From NCBI RefSeq assembly GCF_901709675.1, contig NC_051095.1, positions 1,363,001 to 1,427,000 on the forward strand: 64,000 nucleotides of DNA, in the 5' to 3' direction. The stretch comes from Syngnathus acus. Its lineage: Eukaryota; Chordata; Actinopteri; Syngnathiformes; Syngnathidae. A program made the translations under genes and the position numbers. The notes under the pieces were generated by a model, which was not told the origin of the DNA, did no database searches, and saw only the letters and a list, made by a program, of their open reading frames with translations. Positions 35,631-48,000 of the stretch are shown here, piece by piece (the stretch's first letter is position 1; every line of letters begins with the position of its first letter).

Positions 35631-35930
35631 TAAAAGAAGCGTCCCATGATTGTGCATTTGTGATAAGGATTGTTAGCTAATTGAATATAGCCTTCCGTTG
35701 CAAGCTAGCTACAACAAATTCTAATTGAATTGAATTAAAAGAAGCGTTCTATAACTACGCATTTGTGGTAAGGATTGTTAGCTAATTGAATATAGCCTCC
35801 CGTCGCTAACTACAACGATTTCTAATTGAATTGAATTAAAAGAAGCGTTTCATAACTGCGCATTTGTGGTAAGGATTGTTAGCTAATTGAATATAGCCTC
35901 CAGTCGCTAGCTACAACAAATTCTAATTGT
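35631..35930 (+). repeat. Three-copy tandem repeat, unit 101-105 bp
   Basis: TAAAAGAAGCGT starts units at 35631, 35736 and 35837. All contain GGATTGTTAGCTAATTGAAT and ATAGCCT, then CTACAAC and TTCTAATTG. Copies differ by about 10 %. Confidence 0.9.
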
Positions 35931-37381
35931 TCACATAGAGGAAGTACAGACAGCCGCTGGCTCGCTTTCAATTGAACACAATTTAGCAAAACGTAAGAAC
36001 CTCAAGCGCATTTTTCGACAACCTCGCTGGCCTCAGCTATTTGCATTCGAAATCACGGTCGTGGAAAAGCGGGCGATCGTTTTACAACAGCAGTAGTTTA
36101 TGTCGAGGCTTGTCCACAGATTAGAAATCCCTTTTTTTTTGTCTTTGACATACTTTGCGAGACCCATAAAAAAGTTGTGGCTTTGATTAAACTCTACTCA
36201 GCGACTTATGAAGTCAATGAACGCAAGCAGCTTTTTTTTTGCTAGCTAACCTCTCTCCCATTATTCACAAGTAGGAAAATATATTCACGCACGCAGCAGT
36301 CAAGAAGCCCGGCCCTTACATGCGGGAACCGATTAGCATAAAACCCACTCATTTCTCATAACGCGCGTGCGGCGCGGTGAAGGGCCGCCGGAACACCTGA
36401 GCAGGTCCGTCGGAGCGCACGCTGACACTTGGCTCGGCTCCTGCGCTCTTGGAAATTCTCCAAGACGTGTAGACACGAGAATCAATAGTCATCCAATTAC
36501 CTGATTCGCGAGTATGTAAAACTCATGCAAAGGTGCCCGGTGGGGGAAAGCGAGGATCAGCTTTGGCTTGACATTGTTCTCTTCCTCGACATTCTGAATG
36601 TCACGCGTGTATTTATTTTGCTAGTTGGGCTGTTGTTTCTTTTTTTAATTAGCGACTGCTTATCATTGGCGTGCGGCACGCCATTGAGGGCTGACAACGC
36701 GGCGGTGTTGTAAAATTAATTATAGGGCTAATGTAGAGCCCGTGCATTTAGAAATAGCTGAACTCTCCCCAAATAGCTCATTAATCATCAGACAGCCACT
36801 CCTGGGCTAGGTGAAGTGCTCTTGAATTTCAATAGGCAAGCTCGGCTGGTGTAACCTTTCCCGCTCTTCGCCATCTCACCGGAGCAGCCGACGAGGTACA
36901 CGAGCGTCGGAGAGAATAATATTGTCAGCGGCGGCGTCTGGAGCACTCTTCTCTCCGAGTCATCTAATTATACACGCCTACGCGCTTTACCCAAACGCCG
37001 CTGATACGTGACGACTTTAGTGGCCAAGGACTGTTTGGGGATCATGTGCTTATTTACAAAAAATAATAATACAATGAAGATGCAGTGACATAAACAACTG
37101 CAAATCAAACTATCGTGGCGACACAGACAACCGCTTTTGGTTATCGTCAGCACTTTCTGGGCCTGCAGTGTTTAGCAGCTGCCTGTGAAGTTGTTTGCTT
37201 GCCAAAACGTCAACGAAAGTGGAACGATGAAAACATTCCCAAGCAATTTCACCTCATTGGTCCAGGAAATGTTTCTTCATGTTTAGTGACAGGCAGAACA
37301 ATAAAATTGTCTTCCACGACGAACCGCCGGGACCTTCGCTTGGCCATTTGCGTCATCCAACACAAATCTCTGCCAAGACCA
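35931..37381. other. Unique sequence, no gene seen
   Basis: Contains CpG-rich sequence at 36360-36440. The 36770-36850 segment (CTCATTAATCATCAGACAG onward) looks like a conserved element by composition. Confidence 0.35.
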
Positions 37382-37448
37382 AAACAATAGTTCCGAGGGA
37401 ATGTTTCTTAAAACAATAGTTCCGAGGGAATGTTTCTTGAAACAATTA
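37382..37448 (+). repeat. 29-bp tandem duplication
   Basis: AAACAATAGTTCCGAGGGAA with TGTTTCTT occurs at 37382 and 37411. A partial third start lies at 37440. Confidence 0.9.
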
Positions 37449-37640
37449 TTCTATTGATTATTCCATCCAGTCATTGTAAATTTTGGTAATATCTTTGACC
37501 TCGGGTTTTATTTGGGATTGTCTACTGATTAGACACCCCCAGTGTGAGCGATGCAAACTACTTCCTGGGTACGAGCGACTACTCGTTTGGTATCAACGTT
37601 TGAGACTGCTGTTTTATGAAGTAGTGATGAATTGTGTTTT

Positions 37641-37967
37641 TTTCTTGAGGAGTTTGATACATTTGTAAAAGTGAGACATTGACCAGAAGGATTTATTAAT
37701 TTAATTTAATACATGAAGACCAGGTTCTGCACTGATGACTTGACCTTTGATAACCTCAGACGTGACTTTCAGAACTTCCCTGAGTAACTCTCCAACTACC
37801 TTCATTTCTTGAGAAGTTTGATACTTCGTAAAAGTGAGGTATTGGCCAGTATTTTATCTTATTTTCTTAATACATGAAGACCAGGTTCTGCACCGACGAC
37901 TTGACCTTTAATAACCTCGGACGTGACTTTCAGAACTTCCTTGATTGACTCTCCAACTACCTTCATA
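37641..37967 (+). repeat. Two-copy tandem repeat, unit about 161 bp
   Basis: TTTCTTGAG-AGTTTGATAC starts each unit (37641 and about 37805). ACATGAAGACCAGGTTCTGC lies at 37711 and 37872. Both end TCTCCAACTACCTTCAT. Confidence 0.9.
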
Positions 37968-37982
37968 TAAATATACTTGCTA

Positions 37983-37984
<2 letters not shown>

Positions 37985-38014
<30 letters not shown>
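37985..38014 (+). repeat. (GA)n microsatellite
   Basis: Fifteen uninterrupted AG dinucleotides follow directly after the 161-bp duplication. Confidence 0.95.
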
Positions 38015-38016
<2 letters not shown>

Positions 38017-40448
38017 GAGTCTAGCGGCTCCAAATTTGATGGAAATCAACACGAACCTGCATAACTCGTACAAGCAGAGCGGATCATTTGTAAGCAAGAC
38101 TGCAAATCACTACTAAAGTATGTTTTCCTTCATTACCTTCTATTAGTGCCGGGGGCTTTTCAAAATAAATTGGAGCCGAGCCATCTGAGAAGTATTCTCT
38201 AATTGCTTCTAAGGGTTTCTGTGATGGGCCTCCACCTTTCCCCGACTCCCTTTTTCAAAACCCAAACGAGCCTCTCATCACATTTCCTGCAATTTCCTGA
38301 CTGGCCGTAAGATCGACCGACCGGCCCCAACACCAAAGTCCACGCCAGACGAGCAGTCGGGCCTCATCAGCATCGAGAAACATCAAGCTTGATCTCCTTT
38401 GACAGCTCAACCTTTAATTCCAACTAGAGATCAGTTGGAGTTGATAAAAAGTTGCCAGCTCGCCGTTTTCAACCCCCGTCTTCCTGTGCATCCTAAAATG
38501 TGCCGTTTGACCATCAAGCATCTCAAATCGTCTTCCATCAAAAACAGAAAAAAACAACAAAACAAAAGCACCGTCCAGAAAAAGGCTCCTTGGCCAAAGC
38601 CCTCTGCTTTGTGTTCCATGCGTTTTTTTCCCCCCTCTTTCTGCAACCACTCAGCCTTCACTCAGCGCCGCGGCACTATTTTTACCTGCGCTTAGTTACC
38701 GTCTCCGTGCGTGTGACGTCAAGATGCATTGAAGAAAAAAACACAGCGGTGGTCTTGTTCATCTGCAGGCTTTAAACTTTGTCGCAAAAACCACCATCGG
38801 ACGAGCCAATTGGAAAATCCTCAAACGTGTGCAGTTTAGGGAGTGCTTTGTCAAAAGATGAATAACCCTTTTATTCTTCTTTCTGTGTGTGAGTGTGTGT
38901 TGCGTTAACACCAGCTGCTCTTAAAGAGGCACGCGCGCCTTTTCCGTTCACGCCGTTAATGCTCGACCTTGTCCAAGGTTAATCCGTCACTCTTGCTGTG
39001 TATTTGCATCCATTCTTATCTGCGGCCCAGCACTCAAGCAAGTGACTCTCTATCTGGCCCAGCCAGCGCTCCAACTTAATTGTCTTTGTCCATTATAGAT
39101 GAGCCTCGCTTTTCCCGCCACGCTGCCAAGATGGCCGCCACCTCGCCAACAACACCTGCTAAGCATTTCCTGGCTTTTTAGATGACAGATATGGACCTCA
39201 TGTTATTTGTGTTATTCACAAACAATCGAGTAGATCACGCAAAAGGCAGGTCAGGTGAATCTGGAGGTTGTTCGGCCATCGTGTACTTTTTACGTGTGAA
39301 CGTGAGGAATCGGGCCCGCTAGGATCGACATGCTAGGTGTCGTCTCTCCCTCTCCCGCCACGCCGCCGAATTCCCTCATGTTCGAAACAGTTGACGTGTT
39401 GACAGATTCAGTCTTGTCCTCGGATGGCCCGACCAGCGAACCGTGATCACACCGGTAAATCGATACGGTGGTCTGTGGAGCGCGTAAACTTAATACTACA
39501 TATGGCAGTAGCCGAGTCTGGTTTACGTGGGATCGGAACAGGACATTCATTCTTAAATTAAAGATGAAAGGCTGAAAAATTTATGTATTTATATTATTTT
39601 TAATTTATATTATTTTTATAATATTTAATATTATTTATTACTATTTTTTATTATGTTTTACATTATTTATATTTATATACTATTAAGACGTATAGGGAAA
39701 GCTTCACTTTGTCCCTGTATCGTTAACATGCTAATTAGTTACGTCAGCTGTAAAGAGGAAATGCTAGCAAAATGTCGCCTCCATTACGACGGAGCTGATG
39801 ATTGGTGTCACGGAAATATGCCAGGTGATAAAAAAGATTCAATTTGACCAGGCTGGATCTCGAGACGCCACTGTGATTCGGAAAGGAAATGCGTGTATAA
39901 TTTCTTTTCAACCTCAATTTACTGCACAGGTTATTACGGATATTTTGAGAAAATAGGCCACCTGAACCTTACAAAAGTCAGTGACGCACATGCTGTACAT
40001 ACTTTATTTGTTCCTTTTTCAATGTCAAAATGAAATATAAGAAGCCAGCTGAAGTAGAGGAATTGTATGTTATTCCTCGAGATTTCTTTTATTTATATCA
40101 TGCGCCTTGTTTTTCAACATAAGACAAAAGTAAGGCCCACCTTTTTCCCTTGGAAATATTTTTGATGCGTGTAGCTGATGGAGGTTTGCGGCGCGTCGCT
40201 GCGGGCAGAAGATGGCCTCGCTGGCTCGCTCGCCATTGATTCCGCCGGCTTGCCTGAATGCCATTAAGGCAAATTACAGTCAAGACTGCTGACGCAAATC
40301 ATGTCCAGAGGTAATATCACGTCCAGATGAAGTGGAGAGCTCCCACCCGATGCGGAGGTGGCACTTTCCGACCCCGCGTGGGCTCAGGCAATTACCATTG
40401 GCAAAAGTGCACAATCTCCAAAACGGAGGAAGTGCTTGCGTGGCGCAT
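38015..40448. other. Unique sequence, no gene seen
   Basis: AT-rich tract (ATTATTTTTAATTTAT-type) at 39575-39685. Nothing recognisably coding. Confidence 0.35.
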
Positions 40449-40483
40449 CCCTTCCTTCCTTCCTTTCTTCCTTCCGTCCGTCC
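40449..40483 (+). repeat. (CTTC)n-like microsatellite
   Basis: CCTTCCTTCC units with CGTC variants at the right end. Confidence 0.85.
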
Positions 40484-40828
40484 TGGGAGCCCGTTTTTGT
40501 CTTTAGGACACCGTCGAGAATGCGGGCGAGAAGCTGACTTGCCGTTCGTTTGCATATTGGACATGTGTGGAAAGGTGCCAAGTGACGAATTATGTTAATG
40601 TTCACTTAATAACATGTCGTTGACAACATAAATGTGACAAGATATTGATGTTATTATACCATATGGAAATTGGATTGACCCTCGGGGCTCGGAGGATTTT
40701 GTGCAATTACCACTTTCCTATTTTCAAGGTATGTTGTTTTGAACAAGCATAAGAGATAAGTTTATCTCGATTAAAATAAAAAATATCAGATGTATTTTAC
40801 CTAAATGGTTTGGCCTTATCGCTCGTTT
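40484..40828. other. Unique sequence, no gene seen
   Basis: Ordinary AT-rich non-coding sequence. Confidence 0.35.
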
Positions 40829-41190
40829 ACGCAAATAAATGCTAATAAGCTATAAATGAAAGGTTTTAGCGTTTAGCTGACTTGTTAGCAATTCGTTCAA
40901 ATGACGTTGTCAATATGTTTGGGTGACTTTTTCGATGCATTCGAATGACGTTGCGGTAGGTTCGAACGACATAGCCCAGTCAAAAATTTCGACTCTGCAT
41001 CGGCACTTCCACGCAAATAAATGCTAATAAGCTATAAATGAAAGGTTTTAGCGTTTAGCTAACTTGTTAGCAATCCGTTCGAACGACGTTGTCAGTATGT
41101 TTGAATGACTTTTTCGATGCACTCGACTGACGCCGCGGTACGTTTGAACGACATAGCCCAATCAAAAATGTTGACTCCGCATCGGCATTT
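40829..41190 (+). repeat. Two-copy tandem repeat, unit 182 bp
   Basis: ACGCAAATAAATGCTAATAA begins at 40829 and 41011. The copies agree through AAAGGTTTTAGCGTTTAGCT and GACTTTTTCGATGCA to GCATCGGCA, with about 10 % divergence concentrated at CpG positions. Confidence 0.95.
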
Positions 41191-43210
41191 ACCAAATTCT
41201 ACTAAGATCAAATCTGATTTGAACAAGAATGCCAACAAATCACACTATAAGCTAAAGCGTGGATTATACCTCTTCCGCACCGAACACCAATTCAAACACT
41301 GCAATCTGAACCGTGCCTTTGGCTTCAATGCGATAACCATTTGTACGTGATGAATCGTTCAGGCCTACTTGACAAGTCGAGATGGATGCGAAGGCCTCCT
41401 CGTTTGCTGGTTCTTGACCCTGGATAGGAGCAATGTGTTGACCATGTGCTGTGGCTAATCATAAGGAATGTTTCATGCAAGTCGGGCCCACATGATCCAT
41501 CAATTCCAATTAGACTGTAATTGCCGGGGCAGGAATGAATTCAAATGAGCTCTGCCAGGGGCGCCCGCAGTCTGCTTGACTATTTATCACCAGCTCGAGT
41601 GTTGATGCCGCAAGAATGCGCCAGCAATTTGCCCAGCATATGTCTTTATGTGCAATCTTTGCCAATTAGCCAAGCGTGCCTCCGTTTCAGCTTTCGACCT
41701 TGCTCGCCGCTTTTTTGCCTTCAGTCTGAATCTGGCAGAGGAGTCATTGTTTTTCCGTCAGCCGGATAAATCCGACATCGCCCACTATGTCCGTCTTGCT
41801 CCTCGGCCAGGCCGCCGGCAGCGGTTTCCGTTTGTGCGCCACGCCGACGGGGGATGAGGCCATCGGGGCCGAGTTGACGGGAGGGTGGTGACAAAGCGAC
41901 TTCATTCTGACACCCGCTGACATGACTCCCATTCACAGCAGCTGGCCCCGTGACACTAATCTGATTCCAGTCTATAGGGCCTGCTGGGCGCCTGCCCCGA
42001 AAAAGAGGGAATGACCGTCAGGGCAGCATTCTTACCTGGCTTGCAGCTTGTGCACAGCCAACTCATGAATCATTTTTCTTCTCTGCTCAATATTAGCAAG
42101 CGTCCACCCCAATTTGAATCACCCACCATGAAATCTGAGACTTTTTGGGATCCGGACATCACAGCCTTCAGATAATCTTTTCTGTGTATGTGACTTGAAT
42201 CTTTTTGTTTTGATTTGACTTGAGACTTTAAGGTTTGGTGAAAGAAAGTTATGAAAAAAAAAACGAAAATGAAAAATTAAATGAAAAAATGAGGAGGATT
42301 AAATGCCAATGCCAAGATTAGTCTGTTGTAAATTTGCTTGGCAGATTTGACCTTTGGATCGCAGGGGGTGGGCGGGGCCTTTGCATTGGCCCTCGGGGAA
42401 CGGGGGCCATCTTCTTAAAGTAACCTGGCGTCCGTCTGTGTCGATTCGGGGCACGCAAGGGGAAGATGAACCGCTCCCTTGCTTTTGAGACGCGACGCGG
42501 GTCCCTAATTGGATATCATCTATTTGCCCTAATTAGAGCACCATTGCTTTATGAAGTGATCTAAGATTCGGGAGAAATCGTAATTAGGGGAAGCTTATCA
42601 CGGGCAAGGGGCGCACGGCCACGAAGCATGCTGGGCCCGAGTAAGGATGGCGTGCGGTTTGTTGACTTTTGCCTCGGTTAACTGCTAGCCTAGCGCCGCT
42701 GTTTTACACAGTCAATGTTTATGATGCGGCTTACGTTTAACACAATATTAATTAGCTTTTGAGTGTCAAATTTGCTCTTACCAAGCAAACAAAAGCTAGT
42801 TTGCATTTGAAACGAGAAGCAAATTCTGTCAGAGTTTTGTACTCCCAGCGGAGCCATTTCTCACGTTGCCAAGGTAGAGCGCTTGCGGCTGCGATGCGCA
42901 CTGGAGACTGGCCCAGATTGGAAGGCTGCCTGCGCCGCAATCGCGGCTGACGCTGATTATCACTCACTTGCGGGGCAAACGTCTAAAACGACTAACACGC
43001 GCCCCGGGTCAGGACGTAAGAGAGTGTTTAGCCTGTGAGGCAAATCGTGATGGATCCCAACTGCGGTGCAAACAACGATGCTAGCTTGACTTGTAAGTTG
43101 AAATCTTTGCGTGACAATGTGCCAGTCAAGATCACCACTCCCGTTCAATCAATTGGACATGAGTTTTATTGATATGCCACAATTGTGCATTCGTTCAAGT
43201 AGCCATCCTT
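41191..43210. other. Unique sequence, no gene seen
   Basis: No domain-bearing ORF. The 42520-42600 segment carries CCTAATTAGAGCACC and CGTAATTAGGGG and may be a conserved element. Confidence 0.35.
42505..42600. promoter_or_regulatory. Possible conserved non-coding element
   Basis: Three TAATT/AATTA homeodomain sites (CCCTAATTGG, CCCTAATTAGAG, CGTAATTAGG) occur within 90 bp in otherwise balanced sequence. This is motif evidence only. Confidence 0.25.
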
Positions 43211-43425
43211 TAAAGGTTTAGAACTAGCGGAACATCAATGCTAGTGTCATTAGCTTGATTACAGTGCTAGCAGTAAGCCAGCACATTGTTATTGATGTTA
43301 GTTGTTATATGTTGTGTTTTTTTTAAAGGTTTAGAACTAGCGCAACATCAGTGCTAGTTTTATTAGCTTGAGTACAGTGCTAGCATTATGCTAGCACATT
43401 GGTATTGATACTGTTATGTTGCGTT
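43211..43425 (+). repeat. Two-copy tandem repeat, unit about 113 bp
   Basis: TAAAGGTTTAGAACTAGCG begins at 43211 and 43324. Both continue with AACATCA-TGCTAGT, ATTAGCTTGA-TACAGTGC and CCAGCACATTG/GCTAGCACATTG. Confidence 0.9.
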
Positions 43426-43744
43426 TTAATACAACAAATACAACTGCCCTCTTTTTTTGTGGACCTGCCAAAACGTAGCTTGTTGTGAAGTTGCCAGCTG
43501 CCTGCTTGTAGGACTCGCAATTGAGGGCAAAACATCATTTGAGCAAGGCTTTGCAAGCTGAGGTATCACCGCACTTTATTGTGCAAGCTCAACACGTTGA
43601 ATGTCAGGACGGTCGTAAACTGAAAGATGAGGTCCTGGTAGCTAGCGCTTCTTCTAAAGGAGCCACCTTCAAATTATTTGAACGGCTTGGCCGGCAGGAT
43701 ACATCATCATTCATGGCCAAATGTCTGTTGACCAAATTCTAGGA

Positions 43745-44047
43745 CACGGGTGTCAAATGTAAGGCCCGGGGGCCGGATCCGACCCGCCGCATCAATTTAT
43801 GTGGCCCGCAAAGGCAACTCGTGTGTCAACTCAACGCTTCTTGTTAGAATACCAAAATTGTAAATTGTCTTCCAGTGAGATATTGCAACTTTTTTTAAAA
43901 CCCTACTTTGAAAATAAATTTGAAAATTGTTCAACTTTATTTTATGCTGGATTCTATTGTGTCTATGTGATAATATAAAATAGTTGATGGCCCAACGAGG
44001 GAAATCATAACTACGCAACCATGTATTAGTTAGAGGTTGACGCCGGT
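43745..44047 (+). mobile_element. hAT-like MITE, diverged copy
   Basis: It starts CACGGGTGTCAAATGTAAGG and continues through CCCGGGGGCCGGATCC, TTATGTGGCCCGCAAA and TTCTTGTTAGAATACCAAAA, matching the element at 60594 in order. The right end (GAGGTTGACGCC) is degraded and no target duplication is visible. Confidence 0.7.
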
Positions 44048-44469
44048 GGGTGTGGCTAGGGGGCCAAGCCATGGCCGCCCTCTGTTTTTCTTCTCCAGTA
44101 TCAGAAAGTAGTTCCTACCATGCATAATTCTGCGTAGAAAAAGTGCATTCTCCAAAAATGGACCAGTGGACAATCAAAAAATCACATTGTGCATTCTCCG
44201 CACCCCCCTTCCCTTGCTCGCTATTTGCATTCTGTGTGCTGCAAGTACACTCAGGCTGGCACTTGCAGTTTTCCCATCAGCCAAAAGAGGACGGTGTGGA
44301 ACATGTCATCTCCGGGGAGAGAAGAGAAACTTTCAAGTGTGCAATGCCCTTGCTAAGCGACTCCCAAAAGAAGTGTTACGACTTGATCCTTTTTTCCCCC
44401 CTCGTTGCGGTCAACGCATCAGCCTTCGCCGTTTAGCTTTTATTGCTTTGACCTCTGTCTTTGCTTGCT
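44048..44469. other. Unique sequence upstream of the promoter-like segment
   Basis: No gene seen. Overlapping plus-strand ORFs (97 and 122 codons) show no domain. Confidence 0.35.
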
Positions 44470-44935
44470 TTGCGACGGTAAGGGGGCGTATCACCGTGAG
44501 ACCGCGGCGGAAGAAGCCCGCGCAGAGGAAGTAAGTCGAGGCAGGCAGGCAGGCAGAAATACGGGAGAGAGCCAGAGCTTGATCACCAAAGACAAAGTGC
44601 GAGGGGAGAGAAGGCGACGTGGGAGGCTGCGGCAAGCGGAACAGACAGCCTGCTGAAGCTCAGCGGAAGAGGCAGCAGCCAGGGGAGAGACGCTGCGAAG
44701 CGCCGACGTGAAGCGATCTGACACGTGGGAGGGAGGTGGAGAGAAAGAGAGAGAGCGCGTGCATTGCCGGCCGAAGCCGTTCGTAACCGTGTGCGGTGTG
44801 AGTTAGCGCCACTTCAGCTCTGCAGCCCCGGGCGCAACGGGGGATGCGTTCGCTCGGCTCAATGGAGCCCTCTGGTCACTCAACCCCTCCTCCTAACACC
44901 ATCTGTCCACATTGTTCTTTATTCTCATCACAACA
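44470..44935 (+). promoter_or_regulatory. Promoter / 5' leader candidate
   Basis: The stretch is CpG-containing (44475-44530, 44690-44850) and strongly purine-rich between, with GAGAGA and GGCAGCAG words typical of vertebrate 5' leaders. It has no TATA box. A GTAAGT donor-like site lies at 44531-44536. It leads into an ATG with good context at 44936. A weaker upstream ATG at 44862 gives a 30-codon ORF ending at 44954 that would act as an upstream ORF. Confidence 0.4.
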
Positions 44936-45031
44936 ATGGAAAAAAAGCTTCTAGTCCAGTCTGCTCACAGGCAGATCACCTGGAGTTCACCGACTGAGCC
45001 GTTCTGCCTTGAACCCGAAAACCTCGTTGGT
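44936..45031 (+). other. Candidate first coding exon (32 codons)
   Basis: The ATG lies in ACAACAATGG context (A at -3, G at +4). The frame reads MEKKLLVQSAHRQITWSSPT and continues to ENLVG, meeting a strong splice donor GGT|GTGAGT at 45032 exactly after codon 32 (phase 0). I do not recognise the peptide. It could equally be an upstream ORF in an untranslated exon. No matching downstream exon was found in the window. Confidence 0.25.
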
Positions 45032-45037
45032 GTGAGT

Positions 45038-48000
45038 CCTCACGACGAGTGAAGAAAGCGCCAGACAACGCCACAATCTTGTTGGGCATGTTTTGCGTTG
45101 ATGTTGGTAGTTAAGAGGCGTGATGGTCAGTAACCGAAGCAAATTGTCGTTTGAAAAAAAAAAAGTTCCTCAGTATAGATATTTATTATTTATATCATTT
45201 ATTTTATTTATAGTGATTTTGGACTCGATTGGAAAGTGACGATACTGTACGTGAGAACACATGAGCAGTTTAATTCTTCCGATTTTCTGTTTTTATTCAA
45301 TACAATGTTGGATTAGTTTAGGAATGCATATTCCCTTTTTTTTTTTTTTGGGCGAATTACAATTAACATTAGGAAAATTGATGTACGCATTTTACCAGTC
45401 TTGGTATAAATCACATAATAACACAGGCATATATTTACAGATAAAAGCTTCAAAGTTCCTCCTTCTTACTTCATATGAAATTGTGCTCTCAAAGATAGTG
45501 TTGCATTTTTCCTCTCTCAGCCTTCTAATCCGCAGGCTCGCGTTCCGCATTGTCACGCCAAGCGGGTTGACTGAACATCCAATCCGTACATGCGTGATGT
45601 GACAAACATACATGACAAGTCAATTGGTGGACTGCCGGCGGCCCGCGGCCGGTGCCCGCCGCCGCTTTGGCTCGGCTCGGAATGCAGCCGGTGTTCTTGG
45701 CAGCCGAGTCGCGTGTTCATAACGTGGCGTCGTGCTCCCGTCGCCGCGCTTTCAAAGGCTAATCAAGCAACTAAAGACATCTTTTAGCGGGGCCACCGTC
45801 ACCATGGCAACAGCTAGCCCGCAGCCCCTGCCCGCGGCCCCCGCGCCTCCTCTGAGAAATCAATGTTTCTGTAACGTGACATGCCTGCGCACGGCGCTAC
45901 GATTGAATTGAGGTGCCGGATTATTTTTGGGCGTGGCCCGATTTTTCGGTAAAGGCGGATTTGGACGGCAGACAGGAACATATTTACATTGGCAGAGCGT
46001 CTCGCTGCTGCGAGCCCATAAAACGTGGCACAAAGAGTTCATTTGAGTGTGTGCGTTGGCCGGCCGCCGAGGGCGACGGATTAAGATGACTAACGAGCGA
46101 CGGGACATGTTTGAAAAGCCATCGCGGGTCGCAAAAATAGACACACGATGAATCGACCGCCGTGCTCGGACCTCGTTTGTTTGGATTTGACGACTAGAGT
46201 GGACTTGTTTTGTTAACGCGTGGCTCATCACTTTTGACCAATTGAAATTAAAAGATGCGCGTGTGAGAGAATTTCAGTCATCTCTTTGGCAAATTAGATT
46301 TCTTTGTGGCGCTCATAATAATACTCGTGGTCTGTTTTGTATTCAGACTTTGAAGGTTTGGTTGTCTGCAAGGCTGTAACACAAAAATGGTAGCAAATAA
46401 ACTGCTTCCACTCAGCCTTGTCTTCCTTTCTTGCAGTGCTATTGTGAAACAATTTCTGATTAGTTTGCGAAAGACTTTCACCACATAATGGAACACTCAA
46501 GATTGACATTTAGTGTCTTTTTTTTCTTTTTCTTGCAGTTTTTTTCCCCTCGCCTCATCTTGTACTAAAATAGAAAAGTTTCATTTCAAAATGTCCAAGC
46601 CGCACAAAGTCACGAACTCAAAATATGATTGCGCTTTAGCGAGCGCATCTTGGCTTTCAAGCTAATAAGCACCCAGTGGTGAATTGTAAATGTTAAAATG
46701 ATGAGCTGGAATCTGTTTGGCAATTATCAAGCCCGGCCTCCAAAAGAAAAAAGAAAAAAAAAAGACACGCCGAGCAGCCAAATGTCTCAGGTCTGACGTG
46801 CGCTTTGGAAATATGAAGCGTCACCTATTTTGCTAGCCTGCGGGGGCTCCTCGCCCCACCCCTCCCCTCCCCGCCTCCTTCCACACCAGCTGAACTCTCG
46901 CTTCGGGGGGGGGGGGCAGGCCACCGTTATTTGGGCGATAACGCTACCTCACCTTCCATTTCAGCTCTCCATTTCTCGGCGGGACGAGGCGACGTTAAAA
47001 GAGGCCTACTCGGATCCATTTCGCCGCTTAATTAGACTCCTTTTGTACACCTAACAGACACGCGTTCAGACCAACATTATCCTTTCACCATTTTTAATTA
47101 ACAGCCGCCTCGGGGTTTTTTGCCACATCCAAAGAACACGTGAATGCCTTTGACGCCCGGCGACCTTCCCCAATGTGGCAAAGGTGCCGAGGCGTGTGGA
47201 TTGTCATGCAAAGCAGGCAGCGTGTCAGATCAGTGTCAGGAAAGTTTGCCATTGCCCAATACCCAAAGCTTTTTTTTTCTGCTTTGGAAACGCAGCAGGA
47301 GCCACCATCTTGTCCAAATGAAGATATAGCCAGGCAGTTCCCGAGTCTTAAAATTGGCAGCTTGAGTCATGTGACCAAGGGTGACACACATGTTTTGTGA
47401 GGACCCATTTCACATCTCAACCAACCCAGCTTCCACCGAATGCCCGTTTTTGTCTCCTCTGCCTCATTATTATTTCCGCGTGGCGGATGTGGCTGAAAAT
47501 AGTGCTTTTTTTTTTTTGCAGGTGTGTGAAGCATGCACTGATGTGCCACATTGTCTTCTTTTCACACACACGAGACATCTGCCGTGAGAGAAAACTGGCG
47601 AGGAAGCATTTCTTCCCGAGAAGAAAGACGGGACACAAGCGAAAGCTGTTACATTGGTGACAGCGAGGAATGTGATGAATCTCATTCGCAGCTCAGACCA
47701 CCACGCCAAAAAAAAAACCCCATAAAGCAAAGTGTATTGTTGATACATTTTGCTTTATCTTTTTATTTTTAACCCGGATGACAACAATCCATGGCAGAGG
47801 CAGGAAAAACATTGAAAATGAATGTCAACTTTTTTTAAAAATGTTAAATAATTCCCACTTCCCAACATTTGCGCAACGTAATTATATTCCGGAAAACATA
47901 GGCGGTTTAAAAAAAAAAAAAGAAATGGCTGACCTTTTCTCGCTCATGCCTCTGGAGAAAATATATTTTGCTCTCTCTCTTTGACTGGTGCAATTCCAAA

